The position numbers and the translations under genes are program-made. A stretch of DNA of 64,000 bases, taken from Poronia punctata (taxonomy: Eukaryota; Ascomycota; Sordariomycetes; Xylariales; Xylariaceae). Of this stretch, positions 12,263 to 23,409 are shown piece after piece. Position 1 is the first letter of the stretch, and each line of letters starts with the position of its first letter. The notes beneath the pieces are model-generated. The model was not told where the DNA came from, ran no database searches, and worked only from the letters and a program-made list of their open reading frames with translations. The stretch is from NCBI GenBank assembly GCA_022579005.1, contig MU401502.1:1-64000 (forward strand). Reading direction: 5' to 3'.

Positions 12263-13429
12263 TTACTCACGCCTAGTGATTTCATTACGCAGGAGACGCC
12301 TATAATCACCCCTAAACCCATGGTTATCTTGGCAGTGTTTTATATGGGCATTGAAGCCCCGACGAATCTCTCCGCAGTCATCGCATTGAAACTCCCGACT
12401 CCGATCTTGGCGGGCGTTGTACGTTGAGTTCGGGTTATGCACCCTGGTCATATGTGAGCCAAGGTTTGGCTCCGTATTGGCCAGTATTGACTGGCATATT
12501 TGATGATCTGGTCGCAGGGATCGGCAAAGCACTTTGTAAACGCCCGCTTCGCCTGGTCCCGCGGTATTAACTACCACGCCGACGAATCCCGCTTTCAGCG
12601 GCATTAAGCTAGGGACCAGAGGATATGTTCTCGTTCCAACCGTTATCTCGGCCGGCAACGGCGCAAATGTTGCCGTGGTTTGTGGCTGAGAGATAACGGG
12701 GGATGGGTCAATCTGGGGGGGCTCAGCTGGTGCAGCGGGGAGCATCTGGCCCATCGGCTGAGGTGGCATCTGTACAAGATCCAGAAAGAAGTTCCCAGTG
12801 TTTGTTACCGGAAGATATGCATTTTCCGGGCTTGGCTGAGGTGGCATCTGTACAGGAGTTTGGTAGAAGTCCCCAGTGTTTGTTACCGGAGGATATGCTG
12901 GCTGAGGTGGCATCTGTATAGGATCCAGACAGAAGTTCCCAGTGTTTGTTACCGGAAGATATGCATTTTCCGGGCTTGGCTGAGGTGGCATCTGTACAGG
13001 AGCTTGGTAGAAGTCCCCAGTGTTTGTTACCGGAGCATACATATTCTCCAGGATTGGCTGAGTTTGGAGCTGCATCTGCTCCTCTCCAATGTGAGCAAGA
13101 TAAAACTGGTTAATCTCGTCTTCATCGTTGCTAAAGTCGATTATATCTACCGGATAAGCTATGTGCTCCGGCTGCTGCTGCTGCTGCTGCTGCTGCTGGC
13201 CTTCAAAGTTGCCCAAACCTTCGGGCGCCAAGGCCTCATAGCGGCCGTCGTCATCAACCATCAAGGCCGGATCAATGTGATCATCCGGCGTATCTGATGC
13301 GTAGCCCGCAATGGGCTGCCGCTGTTGCTGGGTGGAATGGTCGACGGGTGCCTCTGCTCCATTGGGCACTTGGATATAACCCCACCCATCCACGAGATAA
13401 ATAGGATCTTCTTCGTGATAGAATGACAT
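12263..13429 (-). CDS. tandem-repeat, poly-Q protein with C2H2-like C-terminus
   Basis: A single open frame of 388 codons from ATG 13429. The function is not recognised. The N-terminal third is acidic and contains a nine-residue glutamine run (about residues 78-86). The middle has four tandem units of 22-26 residues built around PVTNTG and QMPPQP. The units alternate between a DFYQ type and a NFxLD type. The C-terminal 100 residues hold two possible zinc sites: a C-x(n)-C ... H-x4-H segment (about 298-328) and a clearer C-x2-C-x9-H-x2-H-type segment (about 344-366). The high Pro/Gln content plus zinc-binding residues suggests a nuclear protein, but that is inference. Near the stop the minus strand reads GTGAGTAAGG, a good splice donor, so the last residues could be replaced by a further exon. 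Confidence 0.65.
   Translation of the reverse strand: MSFYHEEDPIYLVDGWGYIQVPNGAEAPVDHSTQQQRQPIAGYASDTPDDHIDPALMVDDDGRYEALAPEGLGNFEGQQQQQQQQQPEHIAYPVDIIDFSNDEDEINQFYLAHIGEEQMQLQTQPILENMYAPVTNTGDFYQAPVQMPPQPSPENAYLPVTNTGNFCLDPIQMPPQPAYPPVTNTGDFYQTPVQMPPQPSPENAYLPVTNTGNFFLDLVQMPPQPMGQMLPAAPAEPPQIDPSPVISQPQTTATFAPLPAEITVGTRTYPLVPSLMPLKAGFVGVVVNTAGPGEAGVYKVLCRSLRPDHQICQSILANTEPNLGSHMTRVHNPNSTYNARQDRSREFQCDDCGEIRRGFNAHIKHCQDNHGFRGDYRRLLRNEITRRE
12756..13055 (-). repeat. four-unit coding tandem repeat, 66-78 bp units
   Basis: Units begin (plus strand, at GGCTGAG) at 12756, 12834, 12900 and 12978. Their lengths are 78, 66, 78 and 78 bp, all multiples of three, so the frame is kept. Units 1 and 3 resemble each other more than their neighbours, as do units 2 and 4. 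This shows duplication of a two-unit block. Confidence 0.85.
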
Positions 13430-15310
13430 TTTATTGCTTCTGTTCTATGGCTTCCTTGTGTGAGGAAGCAATGTATGAAGAGATGGAGAGGGAGATAACT
13501 GGAAATAGAGATGACTTACTGGATTGGCGTGGTAATGTAGCGTGTTCTTATGAGTTCAACTAACTATAGTTGCTTTCTAGTATCAAGAGAGCGCAGTGAT
13601 AGTAGACGGACGCTTCTAACTACCAGTTAGAGGAAGGGAAAGAAAAAGAGAAAGAGAAAGAGAGGGGAAAAATAGGAAACACTGAACAGAGAAATATCTT
13701 ACTTACCTGACTTGACTTGACCTTGAAGATATCCTCTTAGTAGTGGATGATTGTATAGAAGGGATCGATCTATTTACTCTTGTTGATGCAAAGTTGCAGG
13801 CAGAAAAGCTGAGGTAACTTTGTGTTGACTTGGCTCGAGTAGAACAGAAGATGGTGGGTGAAGAGGAAGAAGGAAGAAGAGTGGGAGTAGGACTGGAGCA
13901 GAAAACTTTCCTCCTTAAATATTCGAAATTCTTCCCTCGAAGGCGGTGTGTATCAGAAAAAGCCCTAGAAACTCTACAATGGGAAGAAAAAAAGTTTGCT
14001 ATCCGGTCTAATCTATGCCATTCATTGAGAATGAGGGCTGTAGGTATCGTATCAGCTTACACACGGACTTACTAGCGTGTGGTAACTGTGCCAGGGTGGG
14101 TGATATAAGGTACCCCTCCCATGTCTCCCCTCTGTATCTAGCAGATATCAAACGGGGGTTGAATGGGCTTCATACGGCCAATTAGAGAGGGATACGGGGA
14201 CATATATCCATACATGAGACCCGTATCGTGGACAGACTCCAAGTACCGAAGCCTGTCCGATTTAGGATACGAGATATGGTTTGCATGAACTAGTTGTCTA
14301 GCGTTATTTTGCCATGGATGATTCAGCATCACAATGGTTATCTTGGCCTGATCACGTCACATACGGAAGTTCACTTGTCCAGATTGGGTATATTTTTATG
14401 ATAGCTCTTGCCTCTACGTATGATACCGCCCTGTTTTCCTTGATTCTGCCAGTGGCTTTTCTAAATATGTTTGCCATTGTTTGGGAGGCTCGTAGATAAG
14501 GATTTGACATTTGGGATCTTGGTCTGTAGCCGTCTCTACTGTACCCCATGGGAATATGATTTTGTCTTCTGTAGTTACTTTATTAGTCATTTGAAGACGG
14601 TGTAGGTCACAATCTGTGGCTCAACATGATATCTGGCCGTCCCAAACGATAAATGGACTGATTGCTAATATCACCAAGATATATCCCCTGGTTGAGCAGG
14701 GAAACAGCAGTATATCGTGCTGTTCCTATGATAAGGTACAGCAATAATGCCTATGTTTGATTTGGCTTTGGCAGAATTACATGATACAAGTAAAGCCCTA
14801 CGCCGGACTTTTTTGTCCAAACAAAGGCACAGTGTCGGAAACTTGGTTAGAACAGAGCCTTGTCTCGCTTCCGAACCGGCATTGACACAATGGCAGGGAA
14901 ACGAAGCTAAGAAAAACAAAATCAGCAAATGTTGGATACATTGTTGACACAGTACACCATATAACATAATCACTACACTCTCTGAGGGCATGAAAGCCCT
15001 CTCTACGGAACCAAGGCAGTAGAACATGGGGTTGTAATGTTTACTGGCAGAAAATCTGGCAATACAGAGTCTTGTATGCCCTACCGTACTTCGAGCGGTT
15101 TGACGAGGAATTTTCACCCCAAGTCTATCTGAAAACGAAATGGTGCCTGTACCACTCATATCAGGATACTGACCGGTTTTGTTTCTGGCATGTATACCTG
15201 ATAACAGCCCACAAGCAATGGGCTTATCTGGACTGGAGTGACAGAAACCAATACACATACATATCGGGACAAGACCATAAGAGAAACTATGTTCTGTAAC
15301 TCAGCTACAA
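13430..15310. other. intergenic, promoter side of the repeat protein
   Basis: The first 600 bp hold purine-rich (GAAAGA)n sequence at 13630-13665 and a TGACTTGACTTGACC repeat near 13707, probably in the 5' region of the minus-strand gene. Beyond about 14.1 kb I see no supported gene. A 195-codon minus-strand frame at 14671-15258 has no recognisable motif. Confidence 0.5.
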
Positions 15311-15314
15311 AGAT

Positions 15315-15790
15315 GGCTACCTTTCAGGAGATGTCTATTGTTCCATGTGTGTCTAGAAACCTGGAAATATCCTTCTGTCCAAGGGCAGTGGCTGCTTGAG
15401 AATATTGCTATAGGACCCAACCTGTAGTTTCATATTCACATCCGCCCCTGCTTGGATGAAAACCATGACAGTCTCCAGCCTCTCGTCAGGGCAGTATCAC
15501 CTTTCTCTACGGCTACTGCAAGGATATTACCAGTTCCTTCATACCGTAGTCGCTTGTTCCCACTCGAACCGGCTCAGAGTAGTAGGTTCTTTGACGCATT
15601 CCGTTTGGCTGAGTTATTCTGCAAATACGAGGACACTGCTAATTTAATTTGACTCCTCGTCTGAGTCCTCGTCTCCCAGTTCCATATCCATATCCACGCC
15701 CGCCTCATCAACCAAGAATTCGACAATGTCCACACGTCCCTCTGCCGAGCACTACGGCATGTCAGGAATCAGACGCCGAATTCGTGCCAT
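15315..15790 (-). pseudogene. decayed ankyrin-repeat gene
   Basis: On the minus strand, pieces of ankyrin repeats are readable in shifting frames. A segment near 15.76-15.65 kb reads GRVDIVEFLVDEAGVD and runs into an acidic stretch. A second, near 15.53-15.42 kb, reads AVAVEKGDTAL, then LETVMVFIQAGADVN after a frameshift. A third, near 15.38-15.32 kb, reads ALGQKDISRFLDTHGTIDIS and then a stop. These match the helix-helix-GADVN pattern of the family. In-frame TAG and TAA codons and at least two frameshifts break the gene. A further ankyrin-like fragment on the same strand lies at about 16.79-17.0 kb. Intact relatives in filamentous fungi often combine F-box or NACHT domains with ankyrin repeats; no such partner domain was recognised here. 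Confidence 0.6.
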
Positions 15791-15959
15791 TAGTGGATCA
15801 AAGTAGAACACGTCGTACTATTGAGGATGCCGTCGCAGTCTACTTCCACTATCGACGTCGCTGTGAGGTTTGCCCCTGTCCATGCTGCTTGTCGTTCGCT
15901 CCGTTCTCACTGTAAGTAAGTCTCTCCTGGGTTTTGGGTTGACTGCTCATAACACTGGA

Positions 15960-18900
15960 CAAGGACTACTGAATATCATGAACTAATACCTAAGATAACT
16001 GTAGATTTCGACGTCTAGTAGCGAATTGAAAAGTCAACTTCTTGCTGGGATCACCATGGTCGCTTCGATGCAATACATTTCGACATGGTACCAAAACTCT
16101 GGCTCCGACCACCAAATACCGGCTTGGACAGACTGAGAACATACACTATTCAAACTTATTTCAGGTCGCAGTTGTTTTTTGACTTTGGTCCACAGCAACA
16201 GCAGTAGCAGCAGAGGAACAAAACCAAACTAATTGCTGTTCCTTAGACTCGTCGAGGCCCGAACAGCGGCAACATGCCAGTGGCTACTAGAACATCATAA
16301 ATTCCATGCATCTGAAACTGCCAGATCATCAACAATTCTATGACCGCAGGGCCCTAGTAAGTCCTTTGATCCCAAGATTATCCTAGCTCGGACCTAATAA
16401 GCCTCTAAAATATGGCTGCGTTAGCAAAACCTTTCTGACCTCTGCAATTATCATGCTGTCCGAGATAGGCTAGGGAAGTCACAAAACCACGAAGGTTTTT
16501 CCTTCTTTAACTGCAATAGAAACGAAGAACTTCGCCGCCAACCTCTCTCTGTCCTTTAAAGCCTTTCCCGCCAACTATTATCCACTAGGGAGGATCTGGA
16601 TCGTCCCGGAAATCGACTCGTAGATTTCTATCAGGATGCCCGGCGGAAGAGAACAGATCTTGCCTTTCGTAACTCCGGAAAATCACTAATAGATTCGGCG
16701 AATCTGGATACAAAGACGCGACGCATTAGGATGCCCTAGATGAGTGCAAATAATTCTCACGGTGTCAAACCGTTGAAATAGGATGCCTCGTTTCATAGTC
16801 TGATAGGTTCCTCAAGGTCTATATTTCCAGTCGACCTGACTGGGACATCAGCCCTCGATTTCTCGATAAACCGAACAGCGAGATCGCAGCAATCGATAGC
16901 AACCAAGACATAAAGAAGTATATCGGTAGGGGAACCATCAAGTACGAGAACGGGAGCGGATATATCCCAGGGCCTACGGGAGGAGATCATCAGTGTCCTT
17001 CTCCCCAAATGTCAAGGAATGTAAGGGGCACCAAACAAAAATAACCGCGGGTGGAAAAGCTGCTGATTGTAAACAGATTCCAGCGGGTGTTCTTGCAAAC
17101 AAATCACATACTTGACCTCGAGACAGAATCGACTATCCGAGACAGATTAGGAAAGCTTCCCTCTGGCGACAAAAAGGGGTACGATGAAATCTTCGTCCAG
17201 ATAAAAACCCGCCATAAAGCGACATTGCCCTCGGGGAGAGGACTTTCAAATGAGCGGCAGAAGACAGTTTTTGACGTCTCGTTAACAAACGAGGATTGAG
17301 ACAGCCTACTCGTATTTGGTTTTCTGGATGGATGGAAACCAAGTTGTGATGAAATGCGGAATAGATGTTGACTTGTTCGGTCAGTTCTATAAGAGGGTGG
17401 CGCTCGTGCTGTGGCAGCAAAAGAAGAACATACCGAGATACTGAAGTTTTGCATTTGAGATGGTCAATGTCTTGACGTCGGTTATGCTCAGGGGCTCCCC
17501 TCCCCATCTTTTCAAGAATCAAGCCACTCAATGTTCTCGCCATTCCGACTTCGTCAGATGCGTCAAGTCTTCACTTCATATACTCAGACTGCTGGCATGC
17601 GGCTTTGGTTGCTCGTACGCATTGAATTCGCCCGCTTGCAAGTTAATCGCGTATGGGGGGGAGGGGAAGGGCCGTGAACTGGTCGGTTAACAACCGATGG
17701 AGTAGGTGGCAACTGCCGCAGACTCGGCAGTTGATAAGGTACCTGGTCCTCCAGAGCTATCCCTCCCTTGGACCTTCCTTTATGAACCATTCTGCGAATT
17801 CTCTCCCTCCCTTTTGTTTAATGACAGAAGGCAACTACGACTGGGGCGTACTAGGGCCGGTTGCAGATTTAGGTTAGCTGATAGAATCGATGAAGCTCCG
17901 ACTTTCGCTTTATTATTTGCGGTGGGCGGCCAACAGGTTGATCTGCGGTGTTGTGTTAGAGGATTTCAACAACATACACCATCACTCGTCTCCCCGGTAT
18001 ACGTATGGAAAGAATAAGTAGTCGGCTTGCATGTTTAGTCATTGTTAGTATAGGTATATACGACTGACTACTCCAGCTCAGAGAATTGAGCTTGCCGTCC
18101 ACACGGGGTAAGCTTCCCTCCCTTACTGCTGGTGTCTGGAAAAGATAGAAACTGACCGTGACATACAGTATAGGTAACTGGCGTCCACGAGATACGCTAT
18201 GCGCCCACAGCCCGGGTACGACTCGCTTAAAGTGTCGACAAACCCCAAAAACTTGCAGCGACACTTCTCTTTCTGCTAGCATGGAGAGGCTGCTCAACCC
18301 ATATGATATACCTTCGAGGTTTAGCACTCTAGCGAGTCTTGACCGGTTCCAACGTTTCAGACCGCCAAGCAGAAAATTCGTTCTCGTAGAATAGACCAAA
18401 CTCGCGCCGGAAACCGCCCTATTCGTCTTCACGTCAGTGAACCAGCAGACGAGCATAGAAAGAGACTTGCAATGATTTACTCATATCCATGGGAAAGCTA
18501 GCTCGTTCGTTGACGGTTGAGTCCGACGCCCCAAGATCTTCCTAAAAGGTCTCATGTCTTCGGTATCAAACCTCATCAATGTCGAAGTCTACATCAGACA
18601 GGGGATTTCTGCGCTGTTCACTGGATACCGCATCCTTCCAAGTCGTGAATTGTAGGTTCCTCGATGCGAGATGCATTCTCTTACTTGGTAATGGCTGCGG
18701 TACAATTATATCTTCTCCCTTCGCTTGTTCTCCTTCCTTTGACCATCATGTTCTCTGTGGAATCCTGTTAAATACGACTAATAACCTTATGTCGTATGGG
18801 CAAAGGACAGTTTACAAACATAGATAACGTACACAAAAGGTCGACAAATACCCACCAACTTCTCTCGTTGTGTAGTTTTATAGCAATACATCTAGTTTTC

Positions 18901-20253
18901 TTACCTTTCTTCCTCCCTAATCACCCTTTACTACCTCCGTAGATCTTCCCATCTAGAATAAACTAGGCCTTGCTTCCTTAGCCAAACAATCAACTGAATT
19001 GACAAAGACAGGTACTTGTCCCTTCACCTTTACAAAGCAGCGACTCTTTGTGATTCCCCAAATAATAAACTTGAAAAAGGGGGCAAGTATTTAGGTCAGG
19101 CTGTTGCAACGGGGGGGACATTAGTGGTAGAGCCTCGTTTTACCTTTGGGTCACAGGCATACCTGAAGACCTGGTGTTCCTCATCGGTATTAAACTCGGA
19201 TGTTCTCGTCACAGCTGCATTTCCGTACTTTTGCATGATTATGTCTTGATCTGGTCTTGTAAAACAATTGTCGCGGATAGCATGAGCTCCAGGACTCTGG
19301 GATCCGGTGCGAGCATCCCAAGCCTCGATGGCTTGCCCATGGTCGGGAGTAGGCTCGTCTAGCTCCGCATTGCCAACCTCGCGTCCCTCCAGGTTAAACA
19401 GGTTGGAAATTAGGTATGCCCCGCATGTCTGTCACTCTCCGGATTGATGTTAGATACTCGCCAGCATCTCCAATAGGGAGGAGGTACTTGCCCAATCTTT
19501 ACAATCGGGGGTGTGTCGCGGATAGCATATATACCGTTTATTTCTTGACACCAATTATAACCTCTGCCTGTTGTTGAACCTGGTTCTAAATATCATTGTA
19601 TACGGTAGTCATGGCGCCCCATCGACTCCTCCTTTAGCTCATCGTCTTCATCCTCGCCTTTCCTATGCATGGTGCGGTAGACAGCACGTAGTAACGTCTG
19701 GCAGGTCTTGAGGAACGATATCTGGATATGGTGGTTGTTGCGGGTGACGAGGGCGACTGAGCGAGCAGTAACCCAACCCAAGAGCGGTGAGCGCACACTC
19801 AACCCATCGGCATTAGGGGCCTACACAGCATCTACCTCGGGTCCTACGGCGGGACTCGACGTATCTTGTGCACTTGAGAGAGCAGGAGAGGTGGTTTTAC
19901 GTACAAACCCGGTCTAGTGTGATACAATGCCAGGCAGGAAAGGTCGACACGGCACAGCACGCCCCTCGTAGAAGAAGAACTTCCATGCCTCGCCGGCGGA
20001 TTCGGCCGGGCCAAGGATGGGCGCTAAACCAGACATGCCAACACTTGCAATATAGTCCAACTGGTTAACCCCCGAACCCCCTATATTACCTTTGTCCTTT
20101 AATCCCCTACTAATCTGTTTAACATAACATAAAGATAACTATACTGACCAGTTATACGCACAAGTAAAATTGCGTTATACAATTCCTATATGTACCTTAA
20201 AACATAGCAATATAGCAGCTATGCAGTACAGCAGATCCACCACAGCCCCTTAC
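15960..20253. other. long gene-poor stretch
   Basis: Apart from the ankyrin-like fragment, no frame longer than about 170 codons exists on either strand, and none has a recognisable motif or plausible exon chain. Composition is ordinary, not RIP-like, so this looks like old decayed sequence rather than a young RIP target. A minus-strand frame at 19593-19802, with readable continuation toward 19.4 kb, may be another gene relic of unknown identity. Confidence 0.45.
16793..17008 (-). pseudogene. possible ankyrin-like fragment
   Basis: A 71-codon minus-strand frame reads GSPTDILLYVLVAIDCCDLA followed by VRFIEKSRADV, which has the spacing of one ankyrin unit (TPLLxA ... LVxxLLxxGADV) with several unfavourable substitutions. 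It lies about 1 kb upstream of the clearer ankyrin relic on the same strand and could be part of the same decayed gene. The evidence is weak because only one unit is visible. Confidence 0.3.
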
Positions 20254-21393
20254 TTATGGTGTGGTCGACTTGGCCGACAAGTCCCGATAGGCATATTGAA
20301 TGAGTGAAGTGTAGACTTCTCTTTTATCATCTTCGGCTTCTTCGTCCTCCGCCGATCCTCGTTCTTCATTTCCAACTACCTTCTCATCCACATCCTTAAG
20401 TATCTTCTCATTCGCTTTACCGACGAAATCACTAGCTTCATCAGAAGACAAGTGGCCAATTCTTGTCGCGAGTGTTCTTAGAGTCGTCTCTTCTACCCAT
20501 TTGCCAGGAGTTGCGAAGAAGCGTGTGTCTATATGTGCCAGACGATCTCGCCACCAACCTTTGACTTCGTGCCTCTGCCGCCGGAGAATATTAATGGCGA
20601 AATTGAAATAAAGGTATCTCATCGCCGGACGATGATCAGATCGGAATTTCAAAACTCGACCATGGAGGCCTCCTGGGAGTTGATTTGTAGGGTCCAGGAC
20701 GGTTACCATAAGGTCCTTCTCGTCTTTAGTTGGTACGATGGCTATTTTGGCATCATCGAGCATAGCCTCGTAGAAGCTCGATACTAAGATCCCGTTTCTA
20801 AGACTCCAGATATGGCCATCAGGCCCATTCGCGGGTCCGAACAAGTGCACAGCCGCCGGCTCCGTCACATTGTACCTAACAAGGTGCGCAGCGGTAAGGC
20901 TAGCAGTAGGAACCCAAAACCCAGTGATCGGACACCAACTGAGGCCGGACGAGTGCTCTGCGTCATAGGCCTGAAAGAGGGCTTTCCGCCACCCTTCCTG
21001 GCGACTAGGTTCTCTTTTGGGGGCTTTCAGGGTTAATGTGGCCCCGGATGGCTCGGTAAAACGACTTATTAGAAGGTCGACATAGCCCCAGTCAGCCGTA
21101 TGGCTCTGTTTGCTCCAGATTTCGGCGTCGACTTCTTGACCCGCCAGCTTGTGCATTGATGTCCGCAGGACGACCTTTTCCACTAGCAAGTTGCCAGTCT
21201 CTTCCTCCAGAAGCTGCTTCTCCTTCCCAAACGCACCTTTGCCTGCGTCGATTAACCCACTTGCCCAGGCAGAATTAAGTTCACTGAGAACTTTCGTTTT
21301 AGCCTCAAAGGCAGCGTCGACAGCTTTGATCCTTTGACGGATCAGTCGTAGGTTATAAGATACTGCCGCTTCATCTTCAAGGTTGCCGGTCAT
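20254..21393 (-). CDS. fungal HNH-endonuclease-domain protein
   Basis: A single-exon gene of 379 residues from ATG 21393. The N-terminal third (about residues 10-90) is predicted coiled-coil, rich in Leu, Glu and Lys. The centre carries the fungal HNH nuclease signature: WCPITGFW (about 152-159), then LTAAHLVRYN (about 164-173), then FGPANG, and finally SLRNGILVSSFYEAMLDD (about 195-212) followed by IAIVP. This is the order seen in the HNH_2 family, where the AH and N residues belong to the beta-beta-alpha metal site. The C-terminus is acidic. Proteins of this type are common, expanded and fast-evolving in filamentous ascomycetes. Their substrate is unknown, and I do not assign one. The gene stands alone in a gene-poor region, which fits an accessory gene. 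Confidence 0.75.
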   Translation of the reverse strand: MTGNLEDEAAVSYNLRLIRQRIKAVDAAFEAKTKVLSELNSAWASGLIDAGKGAFGKEKQLLEEETGNLLVEKVVLRTSMHKLAGQEVDAEIWSKQSHTADWGYVDLLISRFTEPSGATLTLKAPKREPSRQEGWRKALFQAYDAEHSSGLSWCPITGFWVPTASLTAAHLVRYNVTEPAAVHLFGPANGPDGHIWSLRNGILVSSFYEAMLDDAKIAIVPTKDEKDLMVTVLDPTNQLPGGLHGRVLKFRSDHRPAMRYLYFNFAINILRRQRHEVKGWWRDRLAHIDTRFFATPGKWVEETTLRTLATRIGHLSSDEASDFVGKANEKILKDVDEKVVGNEERGSAEDEEAEDDKREVYTSLIQYAYRDLSAKSTTP

Positions 21394-23405
21394 TCTGCTA
21401 TCAAGCAATTATCAGTTCGGTAATCAGGAGGCTTTGATGTAGAGTAACAATTGGGACAACTTGGTACGGTTTGGTTTCGAGCGAGATATAGCTGGAGAAG
21501 AATCAAAGGCCAGCTAGATTTCCACAGAGCGCGATTTTATAGAGAGGACTCAAACTTTAATTTCATAATACCCAGGTAGTTGCCCGTTTTAATACGAGAC
21601 TACAAGTTTGTTTCCCAGGATGGCCCCTGCACACCCAGGCCAGTTCAATTAAAAGGACACTTGGTAGGGAAGGTACGGATCTGGCTATATTAGAGGGTCC
21701 TTTACAGTCAGGGCACTGTATCCCTCCAACACTTCTACATAGGTATCATAATTACCTACCCAACCAATGAACTGGGCGACATTGGACTCCGGTATATTCT
21801 GCCGTTGAGCGAACGAATACCAGTGCCAGATTATATATTGATACAACGGCAGGCACATCTTGAGCCTAAAGTTCTGCGCAAAACCCCAGAGTCAATGCTG
21901 ACTTCCCCTGACGCTCGTTGAACATGTCTGGTAACGTAACGCCTTGAGCGCCGGTAAATCCAGAGTAGCCCAGTAAGGTTAAAGGAGTACCCTAATACCT
22001 CGTCCAACATTTTCCAGAGAAGCAGAAAGCTAGAGTGTCTATCGCCAATGTCGACGTTGTCATCCTATCGACAGCTACCAGTTGCCAAAATTCGAGTCCC
22101 TGCTGCAGGTGATCGAGAGTGACACCCGGCCGCTCACTGGCATCTTAATCTAGACCGTTTAAAAAAACCCTAGCATTTAAATAGCAGGATTACGAACACC
22201 ACGACTCGCAATATGCCCTAGGCGATGGTCATCCGATTCCGGACGTGAGCTTTGTGATGAAGGAAATCGCCGGGCTCGTGAGACTTGTTGTCGCTGGGCG
22301 AGTGCAATATCGTAGTTATAGTCTCAACTCTTGGCTTTATGAATTACTGTTGCGCTGCTTCGACATTAAGAATGAGCGAGAAAGCTCCCCCATCCCAGGT
22401 GAGCCGTGACGATAAACTGTACCGTCTCTGGGTTACACTCCTTTGCCCAACCTTGACGGCATCCAATTCAACTATAAACGAGGTAGATGACCTCGAAATT
22501 ATTTGTGCCGTTGAAATTCTCCTGAGAATCTTCTTTATCTCACAGAAACCTTACAGTATCGAGTCTATCGACCATTACAGTCCATGACCTTGACACCCGA
22601 TTCAACTTTGACAGCCACCTAACTAGACTTTACTGTCCCACGATATTGATAGACTCGTCCACGACTGTCTTGGCGACTCGGTCTCGGTCATTAGTCTTCT
22701 CAACCTATACAACCTCTACATTGCGTACATCATTTATACTTCCCACGCCCATCATAATCTCTTATTTCTAAAAGCTATGATCGCACAAGTGTTTTCCGTA
22801 TGAGAGACGAGAGAGGTCCGTTGAGTTGTTAAAGGCCGGCGCGGAAGCCTGTGAAGGGGGCGGGTCGGAAGTTCGTACAAAAACGCAAAAGTCTCGTCGA
22901 AAGTCTCGGCCGTTGACAGGTAGTTCGTGAAAATATGGTCTAGTTTCTCAGGGTCAGACAGGGATATAAAGTGTTTTGGAGAAGGCTGCGCGCTTCGCAG
23001 TGTAGGTTCTCCACTCTCGTCGAGGTCGCGCAGCTGTCAAGTTCGTGCCGGTCGAGCAATTTTGGGAAACAGTTGCAAGGGTCGGGGGTGAAGGTCGGAG
23101 GAGACACGAATTGACCTGCTCCCAACTGGTTTCAAAGTGTGGTTCAGCCCGCGCGACCAGGTACGTCAATCCCTCAGGCCGCCACTTCAAAGGAAGCGCC
23201 TCAAGTGCGGTCCTGTACATAGTACTCGTGGGCGATCGTACAGTTCGCTGAGGTTGCAAGGACTAGATGTTTATTCAAGGCTAGTCAAGATTGAAGAGAG
23301 TACTCCCTTTGGTACTATAATCACGGAACCGAGACTCTCTTCAGATGTACGGGAGACATGTAATGGCCGAGGCCCGAGGGTAGTCGACAGCGCCACAGAG
23401 TGCAA
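21394..23405. other. gene-poor intergenic region
   Basis: No supported gene. The longest frame (22285-22587, plus) has no recognisable motif. No RIP-like composition is seen. Confidence 0.5.
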
Positions 23406-23409
23406 AACT

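Noticed and set aside
12756..13055. possible CRISPR-like array
   Set aside because: The units are contiguous, coding and without spacers, and the host is a fungus.
12680..13297. 205-codon plus-strand frame with repeated Trp/Leu-rich units
   Set aside because: It is the antisense shadow of the tandem repeats in the minus-strand protein; the poly-Leu run is the reverse of the poly-Gln codons.
14671..15258. 195-codon minus-strand frame
   Set aside because: It has no domain, signal or codon pattern supporting coding, although it lies just beyond the ankyrin relic. It is probably decayed or random sequence.
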